Below are positions 22,379-32,905 of a stretch of 64,000 bases of DNA, one piece after another. This DNA comes from Quillaja saponaria (taxonomy: Eukaryota > Streptophyta > Magnoliopsida > Fabales > Quillajaceae), in assembly GCA_029379385.1 (NCBI GenBank), contig CM055612.1, forward strand, positions 3,596,001-3,660,000, read 5' to 3'. The notes under the pieces were generated by a model. The model was not told where the DNA came from. It saw only the letters and a program-made list of their open reading frames with translations, and made no database searches. How positions within the stretch are numbered: the stretch's first letter is position 1; every line of letters starts with the position of its first letter. The position numbers and the translations under genes were made by a program.

Positions 22379-23937
22379 TGATAGAAAGAAGGCTTACGAA
22401 ACTTTTCAAAGTGAAAGACAAGGCAATCATATTTTGGACAATACAAACCCTTGAGTCTTTTAAATAGGAAATGGAATGCCAGGTAAGAAGTTTAGACACC
22501 AATAGGATGGAGAATCTTGCTCATTTTTTTCTTTAATTGTTAAAATAGCAGAAGAAACGACTTTGACAAGGTCAGTTAGTTGGCCTCATGCAGTATGATA
22601 ATCCTAGTTGCCATTTAATATAGTGGCTGCTAAAGATTTTTAATATAAAAATAGTGGAAGGTTTACACGAAGAGAAAACATTACAAATCGAAATGAGTAT
22701 GAAAATGGGATCCAGCTAAGATTGTTTAGGCATTGTCACATTGATTGTTGCTGTTTATACTTCATACATTGATAATCTCTCTTCTTCCAGTAGACTTCCT
22801 TTTTTTCTTTTCTGTTCAGGCAAGCCAGAGACACACGTTTGGGCCCAGGCCGAACGGAGCCTAAGTCCACTCTTCAAAATATCCCCTCATTATTCACGAT
22901 ATAATGATTGAATGAGAAACCTTCCTACTTATGTATTGATTTGTGAATCAAGTAGTTGTGAATGTATGGAGGTAAGATGTAATGAGTACCTAATTATTAA
23001 AAATTTGTTTATTCATTTTGGCTCATGTGACCCATTTTGATCCTTTTTCTCAATTTACTTGAATTAGTTGAGGTAATTTAGAGTGTTATCTATATTACTA
23101 TAAAAGTCAAAACACCCTAATGGTGTCTTACTTTTTAATATAGTTTTTAATTCAAAATAGCATTATAGTTTACTCTTAAATGTTGACCTTTTTTTAAATT
23201 TAAATTTCTTAGAAACTACTCACCTTTTCCTATAATTAAGAAAAAAAGAAATTAACAAAAAACAAAAAACTCACATATGATTAATTTCAATTAAACAATT
23301 ATTCTAAAAAAAAATCAACCTCTTCCAAAACTTATCTCCTTCCTCTTTATTTTATACAACAATTATAATACTTTTTATATTATTTCTTTATACGGAGGTA
23401 AGAGGTAATGAATACCTAATTACTAATAACTAGGTTATTCTATTTGGTTCATGTGACCAGTTTTGATTCGTTTTCTCAATGTACTTAAATTCATTGGGTT
23501 ATTTGGAGTTGTATAGATTATAAACATGAAAAAGACATCGGTGACAATAAAGTATTGAGCTCTGCCTATGATAGCCTATACTTTTGAGAACTCAAATAAG
23601 GGATTGTGGTATTGAGTCTTCTTTGTCTTGAATTTAAAAAGAAAAGAACTCAAATTAAACCCTAAGTGTTGCATTGGAAGTGTGACGTATGAATTTGACA
23701 TATATATGCAACAAATATCTAACTACAAGTAACTTAGAGTACTAGTCATTTTTTGCGTTATGTTTATATTCATCCTATTTGGTCGGACCAATTTGGTTTC
23801 TTTTTAAGTCTTTTATCTAATTGAATACTATAATGTTCATAATTTGGATCAACTTAGCCATTTAGCCTGATTATTTTGCTGCCTTGGAGGAACTATTAGA
23901 TTCAAATTTTGAACATTAAAGTCTCTATCTATGAAAC
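22379..23937. promoter_or_regulatory. L4 upstream region, conserved with other LecRK copies
   Basis: This contains the L4 promoter. Around 22555-22615 is a block (ACTTTGACAAGGTC, then TTGGCCTCATGCAGTA) that recurs upstream of L5, L6 and, in looser form, L10, L11 and L12. Farther out, bases to about 23840 match the region after L5 (to about 27860). A segment near 22958-23060 is repeated at 23394-23500 with about 330 bases of AT-rich DNA between. No other gene is visible. Confidence 0.6.
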
Positions 23938-25560
23938 GCCCTGTCACCTATGTTTTTTTTTTTTTTCCAACTGTACCATTCATCCTCATCACTGTAAAAG
24001 TTTACATCCTTGGGTAGTGATGCTCTATCTATGAAATGTAATGTACTTTTGTGGCAACTGCTCTTATTTCTGCCCATTCAGAAAAACAATGGCCAAGATT
24101 CGAGAACTTTATAGCAGCAACACTTACACTGGCAGCAAGCAGAATTCAGAGCTTTCTTGGAGCGGCATCTACTTGCATAGATTCTCTATCTGCAGTTGGA
24201 GTTTCTTAGTATGCCATAACCTGTTCAAGAGATTTCAACAATGGCTTTAAACAGCCAGGAGTTGCAATCTATGTATCAGGAAGAGAAAGAATGACAGGCA
24301 TTCTCTCTTCCATGACTTTGGACATGGTAAAACCATGGCTAAAGAATCAATGTCCTCTACGGTGATTCTGGAATTAAAGTCGTAATTCAAGACTGCATTC
24401 ACATCATTTCATAGTTGAGCAATCAACATGCCAACCAAACTGTAGCTCCATAGCTAAAGTTACAAGTTTTTCTATTATACGGCACAAAGAAGGCTTGGAT
24501 ATGGATACACTAAGCTGAGTTTTTGAAGATTTCTTTCAGCCGATTGGCAGTAACAACATGCAAAGTTCCAAAATCAAGGATTTACAGAAGAATGAGTTCT
24601 TATCTTCTCAAAGACAACAAACACAATTGAGAGGGAGAGATCGAGAAACAGATACAAATCAAAATGACCACCTACAGCTTTCTTCTTTCTTTTGCTTTTT
24701 TTCTCGTAAGACAGCGTTTAACATTACATTCATATCAAAGTAGAATGGGTTTTTTGTTGGCCCACTTACAGGCTTAGTTTAGAATATAATACATTTCAAA
24801 TATTGTTAATTATAAATTATTATTTTTCTAAGAATATGATATATTTTTTGATGTTATCAATAATTTTTTTTATGTGTAATAATTTTTTTTGTAAATATTT
24901 TATTAGACATATCTCATATTCTTACTTTTTTTTAATTTATAAATTGTCGTATGTTATGATATGTATTACATTTATTACCGTATCAATTTCTCTGCTTTCA
25001 TAACACGAGAAAGTGTTAGTATGGTATTAAACCTATCTAATACATACACCACATGTGGTATATAAACAACTAGTCTAAGGAGAAATCACCTCTAGATACA
25101 TGACACCTCCTCATTGATTACATATCACTATATAAGTGTGTTAAGCCCTAAAAGTAAAAAGATTCTTATTCTCTTTACTCACACCCTCACGCTATAATTT
25201 ATAACTCGTCTCTCTAATAAGGGCTAACTTAACCATCGGAGAAGAATTCTGGGCATTGCCTTATCTCTTTTTTCCTCTTGTCTTGCAAATTGAATCTTGG
25301 GAGTCACATAAAATCATACTTAACATGTTAAGTTCAGACAAATCAAGACTTAACTTGAAGGAAAAAAGTGTATATCATGAAATGAATGCAATTTAGAGCA
25401 TAGAAACAATATAATGGGGAGAGAAGAAAATATAAATAGATGTGGCGTTGGGATTCAATAAAAAATTAAAAACCAACTTTTATTAGTACTTCGAGTCGCT
25501 GAAAAAAAGTAGACGATATTTTGTTGGGCCGGGTGGGCATTACTCACTCGAATAGTTTTA
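23938..25560 (-). pseudogene. Partial HAL3 copy: first coding exon plus leader, interrupted and deleted
   Basis: Bases 23938-24480 match HAL3 18388-18960, covering much of coding exon 1 and part of the leader intron, with stops and indels. The homology breaks at about 24480, resumes at about 25357 (matching near 18990-19040), then jumps to 25440-25560, which matches 19758-19860 at the HAL3 promoter and leader. So the copy lost the second coding exon and part of the leader, and gained an insertion of about 875 bases. It is non-functional. Confidence 0.85.
25014..25325 (+). mobile_element. Probable LTR fragment or solo LTR
   Basis: Inside the insertion that splits the HAL3 copy, a segment starts TGTTAG and ends TTAACA, the inverted TG...CA edges of an LTR. 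It contains a TATA-like ACTATATAAG near 25130 and a CTAACTTAACCATCGGAG phrase typical of plant LTR R/U5 regions. No matching target-site duplication is visible, so it may be one LTR of a truncated element. The rest of the insertion (24480-25013) is unassigned. Confidence 0.45.
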
Positions 25561-25853
25561 AGAAATGGTAGGTGGCAGCCAGCAGGTCATTGTACTAAAA
25601 CAATTCTTAATTAAGAAATGAATAATACATCCTTAACCAATTCTCTTAAATTAAAACTTACGTATTCATAGATGGTAGGCCTGCACCTATACAACCAAAA
25701 TTTGTGAACTTGAGTTAGTCAAATTATCAATTATGTCATCTTTTACCCATTGAAAGTTGATTTTGATAAAACGTCACGCCGAGAATCAAATTTTATTAAA
25801 TTTATAATTATTAATTATAATTTGTCAAATTCTAGTTACGAAAGTAAATATTA

Positions 25854-26681
25854 AATTGTTAATTTGGTTCTTCAAAGATATTATGATTATCGATTTTGTC
25901 TCTAAATGTTCAGTTTCATCCCTTAAGTCCTTAAAAAAACTTTTAACCTATTGATTTCGTATTTTAATGTTTAATTTATCAATTAAGTCTCTAAAAAAAA
26001 TTCAAATGATCAATTTTGTCTCTCAACATTTATTTTTATCTATTGAATCCTTCAATGATTCAATATCATCAATTTCATATCTTCATATATTTGACTAAGA
26101 ATTAGCAAAATATTTAATTTGACAATTTAAAAACAAGCAAATGTGCATGTGACATCTAAAAAGTAAGACTGAAGAAAATTTATATCAATATACTAGGTAA
26201 ATTCTAAATTTTAAGTAAAAAAGTAGACTTTTTCATAGAGACAATCCTTAACTAAAACACTAAGGACAAAAAATCTTATGTCAAGAAAAATTTGATTGAA
26301 CTTGGAGAGTAAGAATTTATTATTGATGGGAATTTTATTTTTTTTAATTGTTACATTCTAAATTTCATATACATATTAATAGTACAAGTTATTTAGTATT
26401 TTTATTGTCATGTCAAATAGATATATATGTTAATTGTCAATTAATTATTTGATAGAATGATGAGATTAATAATTTTGAATTATTAAGAGATTTGATTGAT
26501 AACATTCATCACTGAAGGACTAAATTAATAAATTTGAAAACTTTTGGGGACTCATTTGAAAATTTTAAATTTGAAGGATGAAATTGATAAATTTAAAATC
26601 TTTCAGGGATTTGATTGATGACATTAAGGAATGAAATTGATAAATGGAACATTTTTGAGAGATCAAAATAATAATTTAGTC
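25854..26681. mobile_element. Non-autonomous Mutator-like element (MULE) with 9-bp target duplication
   Basis: The element is flanked by the 9-base direct repeat TAAATATTA (25845-25853 and 26682-26690), the size typical of Mutator. Its ends form an imperfect inverted repeat: left AATTGTTAATTTGGTTC, right (reversed) AATTATTATTTTGATCTC. The interior, about 830 bases, is AT-rich with repeated short phrases and no transposase. The matching position in the parental segment (about 20055-20075) lacks it, giving an empty site. Confidence 0.8.
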
Positions 26682-26739
26682 TAAATATTAAACAATAGTT
26701 TATGAACAATTGCATTAGAATAAATAATGATATAGTTTA

Positions 26740-26917
26740 GCAGTCATTTATTGCTCAATTATGAGCCAGATATTAAACTCACACTTTGTATGATCACTCA
26801 ATGGCTCCAGAAGATGACGTTCCATCACCTTCATATAGTATGTCAGAGTCTATAACATTAAAACGGGTTTTGTCAAGAAGCATTGCAGGCGAAAGTGACG
26901 AAACAAGTTGGCGACAT
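26740..26917 (-). pseudogene. LecRK L5: N-terminal remnant of an L4-like gene
   Basis: Bases 26790-26917 match the L4 N-terminus (ATG 26917, equivalent to 22378) with an internal deletion. The other side joins directly to sequence matching about 20100-20180, downstream of L4. So nearly the whole lectin and kinase were deleted. Its promoter block and a TATTTATAAG TATA-like box (about 26995) remain upstream. Confidence 0.85.
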
Positions 26918-28084
26918 TGATAGAAAGAAGGCTTACTAAACTTTAAGAAGTGAAAGACAAGGCAATCATATTTTGGACAATACTAAGTTTATGAGTCTTA
27001 TAAATAGGAAATGAAATGCCAGGTAAGAAGTTTAGACACCAATAGGATGGAGATTGTTAAAGTAGCAGAAGAAATGACTTTGACAAGGTCAGATAATTGG
27101 CCTCATGCAGTATGTGTGTATGATAATCCTAGTTGCCATTTAATATAGTGGCTGCTAAAGATTTTTAATAGATGAATGTTCAGGCATTGTCACATTGATT
27201 GTTGCTGTTTGTACATTGATAATCTCTCTTGTTACTAGTAGACTTTCTTTTTTCTTTTTTAAATCTCTAGGTTTAGGATTCACATGGTACGGCAGAGTTA
27301 AGAACTAAGGAAGTCTAAGTCCACTCTTCCTAGTAATATCCACTCATGATTCACGAGATAGTGATTGAATGGGGAAACCTTCCTAATTATGAATTGATTT
27401 TGTCAATCCAAGTATGAGGTGTGAATGTAAGGAGGTAAGATATGAGCACCTAATTATTAATAACTCCGCTATTCATTTTTCTCACGTAATTAGTTTTGAT
27501 CCGTTCAATATACTTAAATTTGTTGGGTTTTTTGGAGTATTATAAATTCTAAACATGAAAAAGATTTTGGTAACGGTGACAATAGCTTGAGTTATGCCCA
27601 TGATAGCCTATACTTTTGAGAACTCGTGTAAGGGATTGTGGTATTTATTGAGTTTTCTTTGTCTTGGACTTAAAAAGAAAAGAGCACAAATTAAACCCTA
27701 AGTGTCGCATTGGCAGGGTGATGTATAGATTTAACAAATATCTAACTACAAAAAACTTAGACCAGTCATTTTTTTTTTTTTTACGTATATTTAAAATCAT
27801 CCTCTTTGGTTTCTTTTTTGAATTTAATCTAATTCAATACTTTAATGTTATAAAATTGCTCTAAAGATTTAAATTGACTATAATATATATTAATAATAAA
27901 AAGAGAGATAATTAACTTATTACATTAATTAATAAAATGATAAATACAAATTTTAATTAAAAGTGAAAATTATATTAATCTTTTAAATTTTTGAATGTGC
28001 AAGCCAACTTTTAAAAGTACTATTAGCCTTTAAAAGTTCATAGCAAAAACACTACACTTATTTTTACCAAACACAAAAAAAATT
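26918..28084. other. L5 upstream region, homologous to the L4 upstream region
   Basis: From 26918 to about 27860 the sequence follows 22379-23840, but without the roughly 330-base internal insertion seen there. It carries the shared promoter block near 27073-27135. Past 27860 it is AT-rich spacer up to the inverted-repeat element. No gene is visible. Confidence 0.65.
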
Positions 28085-28775
28085 GACTTATACTTTTCAT
28101 AAGGATTCTAAATAAGTCATATGATAAATTTGCATTCCCAAAAACTCTTACTTTTAAATTTTCTTTCCAAATAAGTCTTAAATTTTATATTTGCACTTTT
28201 TACCCTTATTATCTTATTTTTAGTTTTAAATATAAAATATTGATAAAGTGAAATATTTTTTTTTAAAAAATAATACATAATATAAAATTAGAAAATAATC
28301 ATTAATGAAAGAACAAAAAATTCTAAAACTTAATAAAAAGTTCTTGTTATCTACTTTCATTTTTTATATTATTTTTAATTTCAACTTCAATTACTATATT
28401 TTTTCATAATTAATTAGAACCAAAAATAAAGAAATTTAGATTATTAGTTAAGAAAATTAACAAAGAACTATATCAAAGGAATTATGAAAATTATCATTAA
28501 TTTTAAAAGAATTATTCTTTTATTAATTATGAAATAATAAATTTTAATTTCTAAATTAAAAATGTGTATTTTGAAAATTTAATTTACTTAATTAATATTT
28601 TAAACTTGAAACCAAAAATACAAAATAAGATTAAAAGTGACATAAAAAGTGTCAATATAAAACTAAAGACTTAAATGGAAAAATAAAAATAAAAATTAGA
28701 AGTGGGAATTTTTGGGAACGTAAATTAGTGATAGGACTTATTTGAAATGTAAAGGAAAAAGTAAGACTTATCCTT
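28085..28775. mobile_element. Fold-back / MITE-like element with long terminal inverted repeats
   Basis: The left arm near 28085-28170 (AAATAAGTCATATGATAAAT, then TTTGCATTCCCAAAAACTC) and the right arm near 28700-28775, read in reverse, match for about 60 bases with scattered changes. The centre is about 550 bases of AT-rich DNA without coding capacity. Target-site duplication is not clear. Confidence 0.65.
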
Positions 28776-29070
28776 ATTTTTCTCAAGAAATAAACTATCA
28801 ATATGTAGTTTAGCTAAATAAATAAATTATTATTAGTTCCGGGCCATTAAGCGGGCTTGAAATTTTGATTCTTTAGGGTCTTCCAGGGACCTGGACTGAG
28901 TTCGGACAGACTAAGTGGCCTGATTGACAGGTCCGGCCCAGCTCATGTCGAAGGAATGTGGTAATTTCGTAATTTAGCAATTTACGAAGTTCCCCAAACC
29001 CCCCCGAGGTGGAAGGCGTCTGAAATTTCAAACCTTGACTCGCAGTGAGCTTTCGAAAACCCTGCTTACA
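28776..29070 (+). promoter_or_regulatory. Copied OST48 promoter and leader
   Basis: A GC-richer stretch than its surroundings, ending in the leader of the OST48 fragment (GTGAGCTTTCGAAAACCCTG just before the ATG). It probably came with the fragment as its promoter; whether it is active cannot be told. Confidence 0.4.
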
Positions 29071-29740
29071 ATGTCGAAGCTCCTCATCTTCTTGACCCTC
29101 ATTCCACTCCTTCCATTTCTGTGCAATTCATTCTCGTCTTGCTCGATGGCTTCGCCATCAAATCCTCTCACTCACTGTACTTCAAGTCTCTGCAATCTCG
29201 GGGATTCGATCTGGAATTTAAGCTCGCTGATGAACCAAAGATCGCTTTGCATAGATATGGCCAATATTTATATGATGGGTTAGTTCTATTATGCCCCACT
29301 ATCGAGCGTAAGTGTTTTTTCTGTTATTTTCTGTCCATTCGTTTATTCTGGTTGAGGGCGCTGTATTTTGTTTTACTCCGTGATTGTCACACTATATAGG
29401 TTTTGCAGGCACAATTGATTTGGCTGCTATTGTGAATTTTGTTGATTCCGGCCATGATTTGATACTTGCCGTTGATACTACTGCCTCTAATTTAATCCGT
29501 GAAGTTGCTAGTGAGTGCGGAGTTGACTTTGATGAGGTGGGTATGCAGGGATAATTCTTTACAATCATTTTCCATTCTGTTGATTTGACTTTTCCCATTA
29601 TACTCTTGTTGTTTTGCAGTATTCATACGTATAAGTTCCATGATTTGTATGTTGTTTTGATTAATAGTTTGTTGGATTGTTTGAAGTTGTGACGAAACAG
29701 TCTTATCCCCTTGCTTTGTTGTTTATATGTTCAGGATCCC
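29071..29740 (+). pseudogene. OST48 (DDOST, oligosaccharyltransferase 48-kDa subunit) 5' fragment
   Basis: OST48 is a subunit of the ER complex that transfers N-glycans to proteins. Here only its 5' end remains. Exon 1 (29071-29307) begins [20 protein letters not shown], a signal peptide. A deletion and frameshift follow, then [40 protein letters not shown] and YLYDGLVLL. Exon 2 (29400-29536) gives [20 protein letters not shown] and ends ECGVDFDE. A third acceptor at 29733-29734 is followed by only GATCCC (D-P, as in the family). From about 29741 the sequence becomes antisense LecRK lectin. It is therefore both frame-shifted and truncated. Confidence 0.88.
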
Positions 29741-30065
29741 CTTGCAAAGCCATCACTTCCATTATTGTCAATGGTGAATATTGAGAAATGAGTACTGAAG
29801 TCTGTGACAATCCTTGTAGCAGAGTCCCATAACTTCATGCTTTCCATGTAGGCAGCTAGTCCTACGCGAAACGACCAAGTGTTTGTATGTTAAGCTCAAT
29901 GGCTCCTGAAGATGATGTTGTACCACCTTCATATAGTATGTCAGAGTCTCCAACATCAAAATGGGTAGCAAAAGGAAGGAAAATGAGAATAAGTAGAAGT
30001 TGATGAAACTAGTTGGTGGCTTACTACAAGTTTTCAATGTGAAAGATAGGCAATCATGTTTTGGA
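29741..30065 (-). pseudogene. LecRK L6: N-terminal lectin remnant
   Basis: This is antisense lectin N-terminus closely related to L4 (matches about 22045-22378) with several indels, for example around the ELN and YEGD segment. It is fused at its 3' side to the OST48 fragment. Its upstream flank also follows the L4 promoter region to about 30340. Confidence 0.85.
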
Positions 30066-30705
30066 CAATACTAGGTATTTGAGTCTTGAATTTATGAAAC
30101 ATGTACAGCCGGAGAATCTAATTGCTTATTTTGCTCTTAAAATAACAGAGGAAACGAGTTTGACATGGTCAGTTAATTGGCTTCATGCACTACGACAATC
30201 CCTGCTAGTTGCTTTTTAAAATAGTGGCTGCCTAGCATATGGCATTACAAAGCGAAATTAGTATTTAAAATAGGATCCAGCTATGAATGTTCAGACATTG
30301 TCAAATTGATGGTTGCTGTTTATACATTGATAATCTGGCGGTACTTGTGGGCTTTCTTTTGTGTATTTGGTAACTTTCACATTACTATTTACTAACATAA
30401 TACTAATACAAAATAAATATAAGTATACGGGGGTTTTGTTTTCTTTAGTTTGACGCCTGCTGCCTAGAGTTTTTTACAACACTGCTATGAATTTATATAG
30501 ATAGGAGAATAATTACTTGATACAGTTTCTTCTCAGTTGACAGCCTAAAACATACTACAATAGACTTTTTATTTTATATGTTTATCCTTCTTATTCTTCT
30601 ACCAAGATTAATTGAAACAACCTACAAAATGTCATATCTAAACTTTGAAAACACGGCAGGAACTGTATGAAAGTCTACTGTGGAAATTGCAGCTTTAATT
30701 TTTTT
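30066..30705. other. L6 upstream flank and L7 3' flank
   Basis: To about 30340 this matches the L4 upstream region, including a diverged copy of the promoter block near 30150-30200. The rest is spacer and the L7 3' flank. No gene is visible. Confidence 0.55.
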
Positions 30706-32576
30706 TTACCGTCCTCCATAATCAAGGCTTGAAGTGATGGGTGCTGATTGAATGGAATTGGCTTGTCCAGAGGCTGGGTGGACAACATTCTCATGCATGT
30801 CATGTGGAAGCTCTGGTAATGATGCTTCAAGATGAAGAATCCTAATTACCTGTCCTGCTGTTGGCCTTTCTTTGTGGTTTGGGTAAGTACACCATAATCC
30901 CACAATTAACAAGCATGTCATTTCTTTTAAATCAAAGTCCATGCTCAATCTTTCATCAGCTGCATTGAGAATGTCTCCTGCAACATACAGCTTCCAAACC
31001 CAACTCACCAAAGGGACATGATACTCCCCTTCATGGAATGTTCTCCTCCCACATGCAATTTCCAAAGCCACAACTCCAAAACTGTACATGTCTGATACCT
31101 TACTAGCCCTTCCGTTTTGTACATACTCTGGGGCAAGGTAACCAAAGGTCCCAATCAACCCTGTCATCTGAGTCCAGCTGACTTAATGTCTCTATGAATG
31201 ACGCACTGCTCTGTCTCTTCCTGAAGGTAATGAAGTGCATAGGCCAAGCCTAAAGCTATCTTGTATCTCATATTCCACGGAAGGGTTCTTCCACTGCCGA
31301 ATATATGGGTGTCAAGGCTTCCATTAGGCATGTCTTCATACACCAGTAAGAGTTCTTCTTTCTCTTGACACCTTCCTAAAAACTGCACCAAGTTCCGATG
31401 TATCAGCCGGCTTATTATCTTCGCTTCATTGATGAAAACTTTCTCGGAGTTTTCTGATTTAGCAAAGATTCTTTTCACAGCAACTAATCGACCTAGATCG
31501 CTCAATGTTCCTCTGTAAACTTGTCCAGACCCTCCTTGTCCTAGCCTCCTATCATCTGCAAATCCATTGGTGGCTGCAACTAGTACTTGGTATTTAAATC
31601 GTTTTGGTAGAGCTCCTCTTTCTATATCGAAATCTACAATGGCTATGGTTTTTCCATATTTTTCACGAATACTTTTGTAGCTTCTCCACTTCTTCACAGA
31701 TAACCAGCTAATGCTCACTCCAATTACAATAAAAATGAAGGCACAAATTGAAACGAGTACAACTTTTTTTACAGATATCTTCCTCTTCTGTTCTGTTATA
31801 TCAAGAGTTGAACTAAATTCCCAATAATAAATAGTATGCCGCTCTGTGAGGCGGCCAGTAGCACCTGAGAATCCAATTGTGACCCACTCGGGGAGAGCTT
31901 CCGTTAGGTCGATTTTCCAAGATAGAGAGGAGTTCCCTGTGAATACAGGGTTTTTCTCGCTTCACCAAAATACACTGAGATACTTGGTAGAAGCATTGTA
32001 AGTTATGCAAACATGAGTTTCTTTATTTTCTACTTTCCAACTTCTATAAGTAAGTGAAGACATGTTATTGTTGTTGATTCCAATATGTTGCTCTCCTGGA
32101 GGATCATACTTATCATTGTGGAAAGTGTCAAATTCAACCATAACAATTTGGATTTGGGGCACGCCTACATTTGTTGTGCTTTTGAGTAATCCTAGATACC
32201 CGCCAACTGAGTTGGGTGGAATTTGATAGGCAACTGAAGCAAGGAAAAAGGCAAATCCATCACTAGCATTGCGCTGACTGATGCGGAATGAGAATCTAGT
32301 AGTGAAGTCTGTCAGAATCCCCATTGAAGAATCCCACAAATGCAGGGGCTTTGCATATGTAGCTCGGCCAACACTGCAAATTAACACGTTATTGTTGAGT
32401 TCAATGGCCCCCGAAAAAGGCTGAGCATCACCTTCATACACGATGTCATTTGCACTGGCATCAAAATGATTGAAGTTAAAGGTAAGTGGAGTAGAAAAGG
32501 AAGTGGGGATCTGAAATATTACAAAGCAATATGTGGTCAATATTTGGAAACCCGTTGCCAGCCTGATTAGAAACAT
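30706..32576 (-). pseudogene. LecRK L7: nonsense codon in the lectin plus deleted kinase activation segment
   Basis: ATG 32576 starts MFLIRLATGFQILTTYCFVI. The lectin is well kept (ASDGFAFFLASVAYQIPPNS, VMVEFDTFHNDKYDPP, HIGINNNNMSS). At about 31967 a tryptophan codon (WW in sisters) is TGA, which ends the frame; past it the frame stays open through the membrane segment. The kinase N-lobe is intact (GQGGSGQVYRG, VAVKR, HRDIKSA). Then about 77 bases are missing at 31174, removing the DFG motif and following loop and shifting frame. The C-lobe (30706-31167) is open to SSLDYGGR. It is a clear pseudogene with only two major lesions, so fairly recent. Confidence 0.9.
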
Positions 32577-32905
32577 GATAAATAAGTCTGTGTCTCCAAT
32601 GTTCTCTATAGTGAAAAAAAAAAATGTAATTCCAGGTACAAGAATTTAGAAATCAGTCAGTTATATAGAGAATAATTTGCAGATTGCCAAGGAGATTGCT
32701 TTGGAGTTTTGTGTAATTCCATGTTATCTTGTTGCCGAATGAATCTTTATATATATATATACATTCAGTCTTATCAGCAGGCTGACACATATAAAAATAA
32801 CTTATAGACAACAATTTAGAGATTGCTTTGGCATTTGTGTTATACCATAGTCTTAGTCGTAGATATTAATTAATGCTACTACACTTGTTCCTATCTACCA
32901 AGTAC
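32577..32905. other. L7 upstream flank
   Basis: The L7 upstream DNA with a short TA run near 32749-32760. It lacks an obvious copy of the promoter block seen upstream of L4-type genes. No gene is visible. Confidence 0.4.
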
